DNA of 64,000 bases from Mycolicibacterium elephantis DSM 44368 (GTDB lineage Bacteria > Actinomycetota > Actinomycetes > Mycobacteriales > Mycobacteriaceae), in the NCBI RefSeq assembly GCF_004014805.1, contig NZ_ATDN01000016.1, forward strand, positions 1-64,000, read 5' to 3'. Under the pieces are notes generated by a model. The model made no database searches. It saw only the letters and a program-made list of their open reading frames with translations, and was not told the origin of the DNA. Position numbers and translations under genes: made by a program. Of the stretch, positions 8,418 to 17,098 are shown piece by piece. Position 1 is the first letter of the stretch, and every line of letters starts with the position of its first letter.

Positions 8418-8472
8418 TCGTGAGAAAGTTACAATCTCTGACACGTTTACCGCGAGGGGGTCGAGGACCGCA

Positions 8473-9195
8473 ATGGCAAGGCGTTCTCCGGTACAGTCAG
8501 TCCATGTTCTCCCGAATCGGCACGCATCTGAGCCGCCGGTGACCAGCCCCAGCGAAGAACCAGCCTGGAAGCAGCGCGCGGTCGAGCGATCGATAAAAAC
8601 CGCGAAGCTGCGGGCTGCGCAACGCGTGCAGCGCTTCCTGGACGCGGCCCAGGCGATCATCATCGAAAAGGGCAGCACCGACTTCACGGTGCAAGAGGTC
8701 GTTGACCGCTCGCGGCAGTCGCTGCGGAGCTTCTACCTGCAGTTCGACGGCAAGCACGAGCTTCTGCTCGCGCTGTTCGAAGACGCGTTGAGCCGCTCCG
8801 CGGACCAGATCCGCGCGGCCACCACGACCGAGGACGAACCGATCGAGCGGCTGAAGGTCGCCGTCCAATTGCTCTTCGAGTCCTCGCGCCCCGACCCGAC
8901 CGCGAAGCGGCCGCTGTTCACCGACTTCGCGCCGCGGCTGCTGGTGTCACACCCGGCCGAGGTCAAGGTCGCGCACGCTCCCCTGCTCGCGCTGCTCACC
9001 GAGTTGATGGAAGAGGCCGCCGCCGCCGGCCAGCTCCGCGAGGGCATCAACCCCAAGCGGATGGCCGCGATGACCATGCAGACCGTGATGTTCGTCGCGC
9101 AGTCCAGCGGCGAGGCCGACGAAAGCGGCACCACGCACCCGATCACCGCCGACGAGGTATGGGACTTCTGCGCCCACGGTTTCGCCGCCTCGTAG
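8473..9195 (+). CDS. TetR-family transcriptional regulator (candidate regulator of the GAGAAT regulon)
   Basis: The 240-aa protein has a long charged N-terminal arm, then a TetR HTH (FTVQEVVDRSRQSLRSFYLQF) and a helical ligand domain. ATG at 8473 with GAGG upstream; later starts would shorten only the disordered arm. The perfect palindrome lies 56 bp upstream and two further copies lie directly downstream in the thioesterase promoter, so three copies flank this gene. Inference: it represses these operons, with a CoA ester or pathway intermediate as likely ligand. The IclR protein at 37536 is the alternative regulator. Confidence 0.85.
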   Translation: MARRSPVQSVHVLPNRHASEPPVTSPSEEPAWKQRAVERSIKTAKLRAAQRVQRFLDAAQAIIIEKGSTDFTVQEVVDRSRQSLRSFYLQFDGKHELLLALFEDALSRSADQIRAATTTEDEPIERLKVAVQLLFESSRPDPTAKRPLFTDFAPRLLVSHPAEVKVAHAPLLALLTELMEEAAAAGQLREGINPKRMAAMTMQTVMFVAQSSGEADESGTTHPITADEVWDFCAHGFAAS

Positions 9196-9198
9196 GGT

Positions 9199-9213
9199 GA
9201 GAATCACGTTCTC
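9199..9213. promoter_or_regulatory. GAGAAYnnnRTTCTC operator, copy 3 (tandem pair, first)
   Basis: GAGAATCACGTTCTC, immediately after the TetR stop codon and 47 bp before the thioesterase start. It is paired with copy 4 at a centre-to-centre distance of 17 bp. Confidence 0.75.
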
Positions 9214-9215
9214 GT

Positions 9216-9230
9216 GAGAATTACGTTCTC
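9216..9230. promoter_or_regulatory. GAGAAYnnnRTTCTC operator, copy 4 (tandem pair, second)
   Basis: GAGAATTACGTTCTC, separated from copy 3 by only two bases. The 17-bp periodicity of the pair could allow side-by-side binding of two dimers. A CGAGAAGC half-site follows at 9235. Confidence 0.75.
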
Positions 9231-9260
9231 GTCATCGAGAAGCTGACTTACACTGACCGG

Positions 9261-10115
9261 GTGCCCGATCTCTGGCGCGACCTGCTCGCGTGTCTGGATC
9301 TCACCGCGAGCGCCGCGCCCGCTTCGCGCGTCGACGCAATCAGGTATCAGGGCCGCAATCAGCGCCTGAACTACCACCGGGTGTTCGGTGGCCAACTACT
9401 CGCACAGTTCCTGCGCATCGCGTCGCTGACCTACCCGGACAAGGCCATCAAGTCACAACACGCGGTGTTCACCAGCGAGGGCCGTGCCGACGAGCCGATC
9501 GAGTTCCTGGCGACGCCGCACCATGAGGGACGCTCCTTCGCCGCCATGACGATCACCGCCACCCAGGCGCACGGCGTGGTGGCGACGTCGTCGATCTCGG
9601 TGCATGCCAACGAAGCCGGCCCCGAGCATCAGGAGGTCGAAGCGGTGCCGCCCGTGCTCGGTCCCGAGCACAACCTCGAGCTGGACCTGATCCCCTGGGA
9701 GACGCGCGCGACAGTCGATCTCAACACCACCTCGACCGGACCGCCGTCGTTCGAATTCTGGATGCGCACACCCAAGTCGGAGGTCGCCCTGGCGCCGGCA
9801 CTGACCGCCTACGCCACGGATCTGACCCTGATCGGCACGGCGCTGCGTCCGATCGCGGGCGTCGGCCAACGCGGCAACGGCACGGACTTCACGTCCGCCG
9901 TCACCTCGCACACCGTGTGGTTTCACCGGCCCTTCAGAACCGACGACTGGTTGCTGCTGCGCCAGCACAGCCCGCTTCTGGCGCACGGTCGCAGCTTCGG
10001 GCGCGGCGACGTGCTGACCCGCGACGGTGCGCTGGTGGCGTCCTATGCCCAGGAGGCGCTGCTCCGCTTCCCCGAAGCCGGCCGAGAAGCACGTTCTTCT
10101 AAGCAGAGAGTATAA
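9261..10115 (+). CDS. Acyl-CoA thioesterase, TesB-like double hot-dog
   Basis: The 284-aa protein has two hot-dog repeats typical of type II (TesB) thioesterases. The first starts with NYHRVFGGQLLAQFLRIAS and SQHAVFTSEGRADEPIEF; the second contains HTVWFHRPFRTDDWLLLRQHSP and a GRSFGRGDVLTRDG end. It probably hydrolyses acyl-CoA, releasing CoA or clearing dead-end thioesters of the pathway. GTG start; promoter with two tandem operator copies. It may share a transcript with the P450 111 bp downstream. Confidence 0.85.
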   Translation: MPDLWRDLLACLDLTASAAPASRVDAIRYQGRNQRLNYHRVFGGQLLAQFLRIASLTYPDKAIKSQHAVFTSEGRADEPIEFLATPHHEGRSFAAMTITATQAHGVVATSSISVHANEAGPEHQEVEAVPPVLGPEHNLELDLIPWETRATVDLNTTSTGPPSFEFWMRTPKSEVALAPALTAYATDLTLIGTALRPIAGVGQRGNGTDFTSAVTSHTVWFHRPFRTDDWLLLRQHSPLLAHGRSFGRGDVLTRDGALVASYAQEALLRFPEAGREARSSKQRV

Positions 10116-10226
10116 ATTGCCCAAAACGATTGTGCGGTTGACACCTGCGCACGGTGAATGCCAAAGTTGTGAGACAAAATCGAGCCCAATGTCTTACGCG
10201 ATCCTGGTCCAGCGAGAGGCGAACCC

Positions 10227-11438
10227 GTGACGATCAGCGCCGAGAATCCCGACGTCCACAATGTCGACACGGACGCCGAGTTGTATTACGACCCGTACAA
10301 CATCGACCTCAACATGAACCCGTACGCGGTGTTCGCCCGCCTTCGCGAAGAAGCGCCGCTGTACTACAACGACAAGCACGACTTCTACGCGTTGAGCCGG
10401 TTCGAAGACGTCAACAAGGCCGTCATCGACCACGAGACCTTCATCTCGGGGCGCGGCGCGCTGCTCGAGATCATCAAGTCGGGCATGGAGATCCCGCCCG
10501 GCACACTGATTTTCGAGGATCCGCCGATCCACAACATCCACCGCAACCTGTTGTCGCGGGTGTTCACCCCGCGCAAGGTGCTCGCGCTGGAACCGCAGAT
10601 CCGCGAGTTCACCGCGCGCTGCCTGGATCCGGTGGTCGGCTCGGACAAGTTCGACTTCGTCAACGACCTCGGCGAGCAGATGCCGATGCGGGTCATCGGC
10701 ATGCTGCTGGGCATTCCCGAAGAAGATCAGCGCCGGGTGACCGACCACGGTGAGGCCACCCTGCAGAGCGACACCGTCGACCTGATGGCCACCGGTGAGG
10801 TGTTCGCCGAGTTCATCGACTACCGCACCAAACATCCCTCGGACGACATCATGACCGACCTGCTCAACGCGGAGTTCGAGGACGAGACCGGCACGCGCCG
10901 CAAGTTGCGCCGCGACGAACTGCTGATGTATCTGACCGTCATCGCCACCGCAGGCAGCGAGACGACAACGCGTCTGATCGGTTGGGCGGGAAAGACACTC
11001 GCCGACTACCCCGACCAGCGGGCCGAGTTGGTGGCCGACTCCAGCCTGATCCCCCAGGCGATCGAAGAGATCCTGCGTTGGGAGCCTCCCGCCTTGCAGA
11101 TCGCCCGCTACGTGACCCGCGATGTGGAGTACTACGGTCAGACGGTGCCCGAGGGGTCGGCGATGCTGATGCTCGTCGGTTCCGCGAACCGGGACCACCG
11201 CCGCTTCCCACCGGACGGCGATGTTTTCGATATTCATCGCGAACAGCGCTCGCACATGACATTCGGAGCGGGCACGCACTTCTGCATGGGGAACGCGCTG
11301 GCACGCCTCGAGGGCAAGATCGCACTCGAGGAAGTCCTCAAGCGGTTCCCGACGTGGGAGGTCGACTGGGAGAACGCACGACCGTCGCAGACCACGGCGG
11401 TCCGGGGCTGGGAAGCCATGCCCACCTTCATCCCCTGA
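10227..11438 (+). CDS. Cytochrome P450
   Basis: The 403-aa bacterial class I P450. It shows the I-helix oxygen motif TAGSETTTR, the K-helix EEILR (ExxR) and the heme-ligand loop FGAGTHFCMGNALAR with its proximal Cys. It is soluble, with no membrane segment, and needs ferredoxin and ferredoxin reductase from elsewhere. GTG start. It is followed 47 bp downstream by a mycofactocin-type SDR, suggesting hydroxylation and then oxidation of the alcohol. Substrate unknown. Confidence 0.92.
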   Translation: MTISAENPDVHNVDTDAELYYDPYNIDLNMNPYAVFARLREEAPLYYNDKHDFYALSRFEDVNKAVIDHETFISGRGALLEIIKSGMEIPPGTLIFEDPPIHNIHRNLLSRVFTPRKVLALEPQIREFTARCLDPVVGSDKFDFVNDLGEQMPMRVIGMLLGIPEEDQRRVTDHGEATLQSDTVDLMATGEVFAEFIDYRTKHPSDDIMTDLLNAEFEDETGTRRKLRRDELLMYLTVIATAGSETTTRLIGWAGKTLADYPDQRAELVADSSLIPQAIEEILRWEPPALQIARYVTRDVEYYGQTVPEGSAMLMLVGSANRDHRRFPPDGDVFDIHREQRSHMTFGAGTHFCMGNALARLEGKIALEEVLKRFPTWEVDWENARPSQTTAVRGWEAMPTFIP

Positions 11439-11485
11439 GTAGTCCCCTGACATCTTTCGGCAACGACAACGAATCGAGGTATCCG

Positions 11486-12325
11486 ATGACTGGACGTGTT
11501 GAGGGCAAGGTCGCTTTCATCACCGGCGCTGCGCGTGGACAGGGACGCGCACACGCGGTGCGATTGGCACAGGAAGGCGCCGACATCATCGCCGTCGACA
11601 TCTGCAAGAAGGTCGACACGGTCGACCTGATCGAGCCGTCGACGCCGGAGGACCTCGCCGAAACCGCGGACCTGGTCAAGAGTCTCAACCGCCGCATCTA
11701 CACGGCCGAGGTCGACGTCCGTGACTTCGATGCGCTCAAGGCAGCGGTCGACACCGGCGTCGAGCAGCTGGGCCGGCTCGACATCATCGTCGCCAACGCC
11801 GGTATCGGCAACGGTGGTCAGACGCTGGACAAGACCAGCGAAACCGACTGGACCGCAATGATCGACGTCAACCTCGGCGGGGTGTGGAAGACCGTCAAGG
11901 CCGGCGTGCCGCACATCATCGAGGGCGGTCGCGGCGGTTCGATCATCCTCACCAGCTCGGTCGGCGGGCTGAAGGCCTACCCGCACACCGGCCACTACGT
12001 CGCCGCCAAGCACGGTGTGGTGGGCCTGATGCGGACGTTCGCCGTCGAGCTCGGAGCCCAGAACATCCGCGTCAACTCGGTGCACCCGACGAACGTCAAC
12101 ACCCCGCTGTTCATGAACGAGGGCACCATGAAGCTGTTCCGCCCCGATCTGGAGAACCCCGGTCCCGATGACATGAAGGTCGTCGCCCAGATGATGCACA
12201 CGCTGCCGATCGGTTGGGTCGAGCCCGAGGACATCGCCAACGCCGTGCTGTTCCTGGCGTCCGACGAGGCGCGCTTCGTCACCGGCGTGACGCTGCCGGT
12301 CGACGGCGGCAGCTGCCTGAAGTAG
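11486..12325 (+). CDS. Mycofactocin-dependent-type short-chain dehydrogenase
   Basis: The 279-aa SDR has the subfamily signature GAARGQGRAHAVRLAQEGAD and the extra segment after the first Rossmann turn (residues about 36-65) that marks mycofactocin-coupled SDRs. The catalytic residues are Ser in TSSVGG and Tyr/Lys in HYVAAKHG. These enzymes hold non-exchangeable NAD(H) and pass electrons to the peptide cofactor mycofactocin. Position directly after a P450 suggests that it oxidises the alcohol the P450 makes. Confidence 0.88.
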   Translation: MTGRVEGKVAFITGAARGQGRAHAVRLAQEGADIIAVDICKKVDTVDLIEPSTPEDLAETADLVKSLNRRIYTAEVDVRDFDALKAAVDTGVEQLGRLDIIVANAGIGNGGQTLDKTSETDWTAMIDVNLGGVWKTVKAGVPHIIEGGRGGSIILTSSVGGLKAYPHTGHYVAAKHGVVGLMRTFAVELGAQNIRVNSVHPTNVNTPLFMNEGTMKLFRPDLENPGPDDMKVVAQMMHTLPIGWVEPEDIANAVLFLASDEARFVTGVTLPVDGGSCLK

Positions 12326-12333
12326 GACCGGCC

Positions 12334-13404
12334 GTGACGGTCGCGGAGCTGTCGCTGCCGCGGGAGTGGGAAGAGATCACCCCGGATTGGATGACGGCCG
12401 CGCTGGCTCGTGATCATCCGGGTGCCGCCGTCGACAGCGTTACCGTCGCACTGCGCGACGACGGCACCAACCGCCGGGCAAGGCTGGCATTGACATACTC
12501 GGCGGGTTCGGGTCCGGCGACAGTGTTCGCCAAGGCGGTCGACCCGGAGCACGCCGATCTCGTCGCACTCACCAGCGGCCTGTACCACGAACCCCGGCTG
12601 TTCACGTCGCGAATCGAGCTGCCGCTGGATCACCCGGCGGTCTACACCGCCCTCATCGACGAGAACGCCCGCAATTTCGTGATGATCATGGAGGACGTCG
12701 TCGCCCGCGGCGCCGACCCCCGCGACTCCACGCGGCCGATGACAATCGCCCAGGCGGCGAGCGGAATACGCGGGCTGGCGCGCATGCACAGCCGATACTG
12801 GGGTGAGCGCCTGACGACCAACCCGGCGCTGGGCTGGGTCGAACCGTTCGTCGCGTTCGAAGGGCTCGAGTACGCGCCGCTGCACATCGCCCACGAGCGG
12901 TTGGGCGACTCGGTTCCCGCCGAGGTTCCCGCCCTCAGCGGCACGGAGTTGTTCGTCGACATCTGGGCGCGCTACATCGGAACGCTCACCACCACGGAAC
13001 AGACGCTGCTGCACGGTGATCCGCATATCGGCAACACCTACGTGCTGCCCGGCGACGAGGTCGGCTTTCTGGATTGGCAGATGGTCCGTCGCGGCAACTG
13101 GTCACTGGACGTGGGCTACTTCCTACAGGGAGCGCTGACGATAGAGGATCGCAGGCGCGCCGAGCGTGACCTGCTCGGTGAGTACCGCGACGCGCTGAGG
13201 CTGCCGTCGGCGGAACTGCCTACGGCCGAGGAGATCTGGCTGCGGTACCGGGCGTCCGTCGCGCACGGGCTGGCGATCTGGATGGCGACGCTGTCAGGCG
13301 GCGACGCCTGGCAGGGAGCCGATGTCTGCCTGGCATTGGCGCAACGGTACGCCGCCGCGTTCGTCGACCTCGACACCCGCGCGGCCCTCGACACGATCGC
13401 CTGA
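12334..13404 (+). CDS. Aminoglycoside-phosphotransferase-fold (APH/CHK-like) protein
   Basis: The 356-aa protein has the kinase-like catalytic motif HGDPHIGN (HxDxxxxN) and LDWQMV as the second metal-binding Asp. An N-terminal TNRRARLALTYS region corresponds to the nucleotide-binding lobe. Mycobacterial catabolic clusters often carry such proteins next to FadE/SDR genes, where the acceptor is generally unknown; antibiotic modification is unlikely from context. GTG start eight bases after the SDR stop, so operonic. Confidence 0.78.
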   Translation: MTVAELSLPREWEEITPDWMTAALARDHPGAAVDSVTVALRDDGTNRRARLALTYSAGSGPATVFAKAVDPEHADLVALTSGLYHEPRLFTSRIELPLDHPAVYTALIDENARNFVMIMEDVVARGADPRDSTRPMTIAQAASGIRGLARMHSRYWGERLTTNPALGWVEPFVAFEGLEYAPLHIAHERLGDSVPAEVPALSGTELFVDIWARYIGTLTTTEQTLLHGDPHIGNTYVLPGDEVGFLDWQMVRRGNWSLDVGYFLQGALTIEDRRRAERDLLGEYRDALRLPSAELPTAEEIWLRYRASVAHGLAIWMATLSGGDAWQGADVCLALAQRYAAAFVDLDTRAALDTIA

Positions 13405-13416
13405 CGGGCAGAATCC

Positions 13417-14223
13417 TCAGCCCAGTAGCGGGAACCGGCGCTCGGCGGCCAGTTCGTCCAACGCCGCCTGCATGACCGCACGCACGTGCAGGTCCACCGC
13501 CTCGATGTCGGGGTCGGTGCCGAATTCCGCCACCACGTCGATCGGTTCGAGCACGCGCATCACGATCTTGGCGGGCAGCGGCAGGTTCGGCGGGAAGATC
13601 ACCGACAGGCCGAAGGGGAAACCGACGCTCAGCGGCAGGATCTCCATACGCGCGCGGGTCAGCCCCACCAGGCGGGCGATCGAATCGCCACGGGCGAGGA
13701 ACAATTGGGTTTGCTGCCCGCCGATCGACACCATCGGCACGATCGGCACCCCGGTCTCGATGGCCGTGCGGACATAGCCGGTTCTGCCGTTGAAGTCGAT
13801 CACGTTCCCGGTGACGGAGGGCCGGTACGCGTCGTAGTCCCCGCCGGGGAACACCAGCACGACACCGCCGGATCGCAGTGCCGCAGCGGCGTTTTCACGG
13901 CTCGCCTCGATGACGCCAGACCGGCGTAGCCAGTCGCCGACGTTGCCGAGGAACACACCGTAGTGCGCCAGGGTGTACAAGGGCCGGTCGTAGCCGAATT
14001 TGTCGTAGAACTTCGGCGCGAAGATCATCACGTCGGGCGTGAACATGCCACCGGAGTGGTTGGACACCACCAGCGCGCCGCCCGCCGGCGGCATCGACTC
14101 CAGGCCGCGAACCTGTGCGCGGAAGTAGCGCCGGACGATCGGGCCGACCAAGTTCGTGATGCGTCGGGTGAACCCCGGATCCCACTTGGTGAGCTCTGCA
14201 TTTCGCGCCCTGCTGCTTGCCAT
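13417..14223 (-). CDS. PlsC-like lysophospholipid/glycerol acyltransferase
   Basis: The 268-aa protein has an acyltransferase motif I variant, SNHSGGMFTPD, and a FPGGDYDAYRPS block equivalent to the FPEG motif III. It probably transfers an acyl chain from acyl-CoA to a lipid or alcohol at the membrane face. The ATG at 14223 is used because GGGAAAGAAA lies upstream and earlier frames run into the divergent epimerase promoter. Convergent with the phosphotransferase gene and divergent from 14335. Confidence 0.8.
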   Translation of the reverse strand: MASSRARNAELTKWDPGFTRRITNLVGPIVRRYFRAQVRGLESMPPAGGALVVSNHSGGMFTPDVMIFAPKFYDKFGYDRPLYTLAHYGVFLGNVGDWLRRSGVIEASRENAAAALRSGGVVLVFPGGDYDAYRPSVTGNVIDFNGRTGYVRTAIETGVPIVPMVSIGGQQTQLFLARGDSIARLVGLTRARMEILPLSVGFPFGLSVIFPPNLPLPAKIVMRVLEPIDVVAEFGTDPDIEAVDLHVRAVMQAALDELAAERRFPLLG

Positions 14224-14306
14224 GTCGTTTCTTTCCCGCTTCTCCAGGCCGGTCAAACCTCGCAGGCATCCGGTCACGACCATTGAATATGGTACTTTCC
14301 GAAAAA

Positions 14307-14321
14307 GAGAATGCGATAACC
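14307..14321. promoter_or_regulatory. Possible half-site of the GAGAAT operator
   Basis: GAGAATGCGATAACC matches only the left arm of the window-wide palindrome. It lies 13 bp before the epimerase start in a divergent promoter region. It could be a weak site or chance. Confidence 0.3.
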
Positions 14322-14334
14322 CTCCAGGAGATGC

Positions 14335-15411
14335 ATGTCCGACGCGGTGCTCGTCACCGGCGCGTTCGGCCTCGTCGGATCCGCGACCGTGCGCCGGCTC
14401 GCCGAGTTGGGCCGGCGCGTGGTGGCCACCGACCTCGACACGACCGCGAACCGCAAAGCGACCGCGAAGCTGCCGACCGGCGTCGAGGTCCGATGGGCCG
14501 ACCTGACCGATCCCGCCCAAGCTCAGCGCCTGTTCTCCGACGTCGCACCCGAGACGGTCCTTCACCTCGCCGCGATCATCGCCCCGCCGATCTACCGCAT
14601 CCCCAAGCTGGCGCGCCGCGTCAACGTGGACGCCACGGCCACCCTCGTGCGGCTCGCCGAGGAGCAATCCACGCCACCGAGGTTCGTCCACGCCTCGAGC
14701 AACGCGGTCTTCGGTGCGCGGAACCCGCACCGCACCACGCCGCCGCTGACGGTCGACGACCCGATGCGGCCCTGCGATGTGTACAGCGGGCAGAAGGCCG
14801 AGGGCGAGGAGATCGTGCGGTCCTCGAATCTGGACTGGGTGGTGTTGCGGTTCGGCGGCGTGCTCAGCACGGACCTCTCGGCGCTGCCGTTCAGCGCCGA
14901 CGCGTTGTTCTTCGAGAGCGCGTTGCCCACCGACGGGCGGCTGCAGACCGTCGACGTGCGTGACGTCGCGTGGGCGTGCGCGGCGGCGACGACGGCCGAC
15001 GTCGTGCGTGAGATCCTGCTGATCGCCGGTGACGACTCACATCATCTGCGTCAAGGTGACGTCGGCCCGAGCCTGGCGGAAGCAATCGGGGTTCCCGGCG
15101 CGCTGCCCCCGGGACGCCCCGGTGATCCCGACAGCGACGAGGACTGGTTCGTCACCGACTGGATGGACACCACCCGCGCGCAGGAAGCCCTGCAGTTCCA
15201 GCACTACTCGTGGCCCGACATGCTCGCCGAGATACGGGCGCAGGCCGGGTGGAAACGCTATCCGGGCCGGCTGATCGCACCGCTGGCGCGCGAGGTGATG
15301 AAACGCCGCGGCGCCTACTGGAAACAACCCGGCCAGTACGCCGATCCGTGGGGTGCGATCCGCCGCGAATTGGGCGATCCCGCATGGGATCGCCCGCGCG
15401 ACCGGCCGTGA
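14335..15411 (+). CDS. NAD-dependent epimerase/dehydratase (extended SDR)
   Basis: The 358-aa extended SDR has the N-terminal VTGAFGLVGSAT Rossmann loop, LHLAAI, and the active-site YSGQK (Y-x3-K). Members include 3-beta-hydroxysteroid dehydrogenase/isomerase-like and sugar epimerases; context favours a hydroxy-lipid or steroid-type substrate over a nucleotide sugar. ATG at 14335 with CCAGGAG upstream. Likely co-transcribed with the next SDR 17 bp downstream. Confidence 0.8.
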   Translation: MSDAVLVTGAFGLVGSATVRRLAELGRRVVATDLDTTANRKATAKLPTGVEVRWADLTDPAQAQRLFSDVAPETVLHLAAIIAPPIYRIPKLARRVNVDATATLVRLAEEQSTPPRFVHASSNAVFGARNPHRTTPPLTVDDPMRPCDVYSGQKAEGEEIVRSSNLDWVVLRFGGVLSTDLSALPFSADALFFESALPTDGRLQTVDVRDVAWACAAATTADVVREILLIAGDDSHHLRQGDVGPSLAEAIGVPGALPPGRPGDPDSDEDWFVTDWMDTTRAQEALQFQHYSWPDMLAEIRAQAGWKRYPGRLIAPLAREVMKRRGAYWKQPGQYADPWGAIRRELGDPAWDRPRDRP

Positions 15412-15428
15412 CCGCATAGGGTCGCGCC

Positions 15429-16271
15429 GTGGACAGTTTCGAGGCACGCGCCGCGGTCATCACCGGAGGCGCCAACGGTATCGGTTTCGCCTGCGCACAA
15501 GAGTTCGCCAGGCGCGGCGCCCGGATCATGCTCGCCGACATCGACCAAACCTCGCTGGACGCGGCGGTGGCGACCCTGCGCGGCGACGGCGTCGACGCCC
15601 ACGGCGTGCTGTGCGACGTGCGCAAGCTCGACGACGTCACCCGGCTGGCCGACGAGGCGTTCGGCGTGTTCGGTGAGGTGCATCTGGTTTTCAACAACGC
15701 CGGCATCGCCTACGCGGGACCGATTGCGCAAGCGAGCCATGAGGACTGGCGCTTCGTCATCGACGTGGACCTGTGGGGGCCGATCCACGGGGTCGAGGCG
15801 TTCCTGCCGCGTCTGATCACCCAGGATGCCGACAGCCATATCGCGTTCACGTCGTCGTTCGCCGGGCTGATCCCCAACGTCGGGCTGGGCCCGTACTGCG
15901 TCGCCAAGTACGGCGTCGTCGCGCTCGCCGAAACCCTGTCCCGCGAGGTGCGCGCCGACGGCATCGGTGTGACCGTGCTGTGCCCGATGATCGTCGAGAC
16001 CAACCTGCTGACCAACACCGAACGCGTCCGCAGCGAGGACTACGGCCCACCGACCCCGTCGCCGGCGTCGACCGTGGCGCAGTTGGCGTCGGCTCCCGGT
16101 GACGACTCGGTGCTCAACGTCGACGACGTCGCCCGGCTGACCGCCGACGCGATACTGGCCAACCGGCTGTATGTGCTGCCGCACAGGGCATCACGGGAGT
16201 CGATCCAGCGTCGCTTCGCGCGTATCGACCGCACGTTCGAGGACCAGATCGCGCAGGGCTGGACTCACTGA
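15429..16271 (+). CDS. Short-chain dehydrogenase/reductase
   Basis: The 280-aa classical SDR has the TGGANGIG cofactor loop, NNAG, the active-site Ser in FTSSFAG and YCVAK (Y-x3-K). The Asp in LADID after beta-2 favours NAD(H). A C-terminal extension follows the usual fold. GTG start. Its stop overlaps the 3' end of the convergent SDR by 7 bp. Confidence 0.85.
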   Translation: MDSFEARAAVITGGANGIGFACAQEFARRGARIMLADIDQTSLDAAVATLRGDGVDAHGVLCDVRKLDDVTRLADEAFGVFGEVHLVFNNAGIAYAGPIAQASHEDWRFVIDVDLWGPIHGVEAFLPRLITQDADSHIAFTSSFAGLIPNVGLGPYCVAKYGVVALAETLSREVRADGIGVTVLCPMIVETNLLTNTERVRSEDYGPPTPSPASTVAQLASAPGDDSVLNVDDVARLTADAILANRLYVLPHRASRESIQRRFARIDRTFEDQIAQGWTH

Positions 16272-17080
16272 GCCGGCGGGCCCAGCGTCGGCCTGCCGGT
16301 CTGGGGGTGGTGGTACCAGCCGCCCGCCGCGTGGGTGCCGCCGTCGACGTGCAGTGTCTGCCCGGTGATGTAGGCAGCCATGTCCGATGTGAGAAATACT
16401 GCCGCACTGGCGATCTCGTCGACATGGCCGGGACGGCCCATGGGGATTCCCGGCGCGTAGTCGGCCCGCAACGTCCCGCCGGACATTCGCGTCAAGCCCT
16501 CGGTCAGCGTCAGGTCCGGCGCGATGGCGTTGACCCGGACACTGTGCGGCGCCAACTCGAACGCCGCGGTCTGGGTGTAGTTGATGACGCCGGCTTTGGC
16601 GGCGGCGTAGGCGGCATAGCCCGGCGCCGCGCGCACGCCCTCGATCGACGTCACGTTGATGATGCTGCCGGGTCGTCGGGCTTCCACCAGCCGGCGTGCG
16701 ATCCGCTGCGTGCACAACAGGACGTGACGCAGGTTGCTCTTGTACAGCGCATCCCAGCCGTTCTCCGTGGTGTCCAGCAGCGGCGAGTGGAATGTGCCGC
16801 CGGCGTTGTTGACGAGGATCGACACCTCGCCGAGTTCGTCGACGGTGCGGTTGAGCGCGGCGTCCACCTGGTCGCTGTCACGCACGTCGGTGACGACGCC
16901 GAGCGCGCCGGCGATGCGGTTGGCGGCGGCCGCGCACGTGTCGGGGTTGCGTTCCCAGATCGCCACCGACGCCCCGAACGCCGCGAGCCCTTCGGCGATG
17001 CCCTTGCCGATGCCTTCTCCCCCGCCGGTCACCACGGCGACGCGGCCGGTGAGCAGGATGTCGGACGGATCGATGGCCAC
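16265..17080 (-). CDS. Short-chain dehydrogenase/reductase (last gene of the P450 operon)
   Basis: The 271-aa classical SDR has TGGGEGIGKG, NNAGG, Ser in NVTSIEG and YAAAK; it ends with the usual TGQTLHVDGG plus a tail rich in His/Gly. GTG start 18 bp after the CoA-transferase stop, in the same direction, so probably the end of the operon that starts at 26221. Oxidation of a beta-hydroxyacyl or ring alcohol is plausible. Confidence 0.83.
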   Translation of the reverse strand: MAIDPSDILLTGRVAVVTGGGEGIGKGIAEGLAAFGASVAIWERNPDTCAAAANRIAGALGVVTDVRDSDQVDAALNRTVDELGEVSILVNNAGGTFHSPLLDTTENGWDALYKSNLRHVLLCTQRIARRLVEARRPGSIINVTSIEGVRAAPGYAAYAAAKAGVINYTQTAAFELAPHSVRVNAIAPDLTLTEGLTRMSGGTLRADYAPGIPMGRPGHVDEIASAAVFLTSDMAAYITGQTLHVDGGTHAAGGWYHHPQTGRPTLGPPAQ

Positions 17081-17098
17081 GGAGCTGAGGTTATCCCG

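Noticed and set aside
10138..10143. TTGACA as a -35 box before the P450 at 10227
   Set aside because: No acceptable -10 hexamer lies 16-19 bp downstream, and the upstream thioesterase may supply the transcript.
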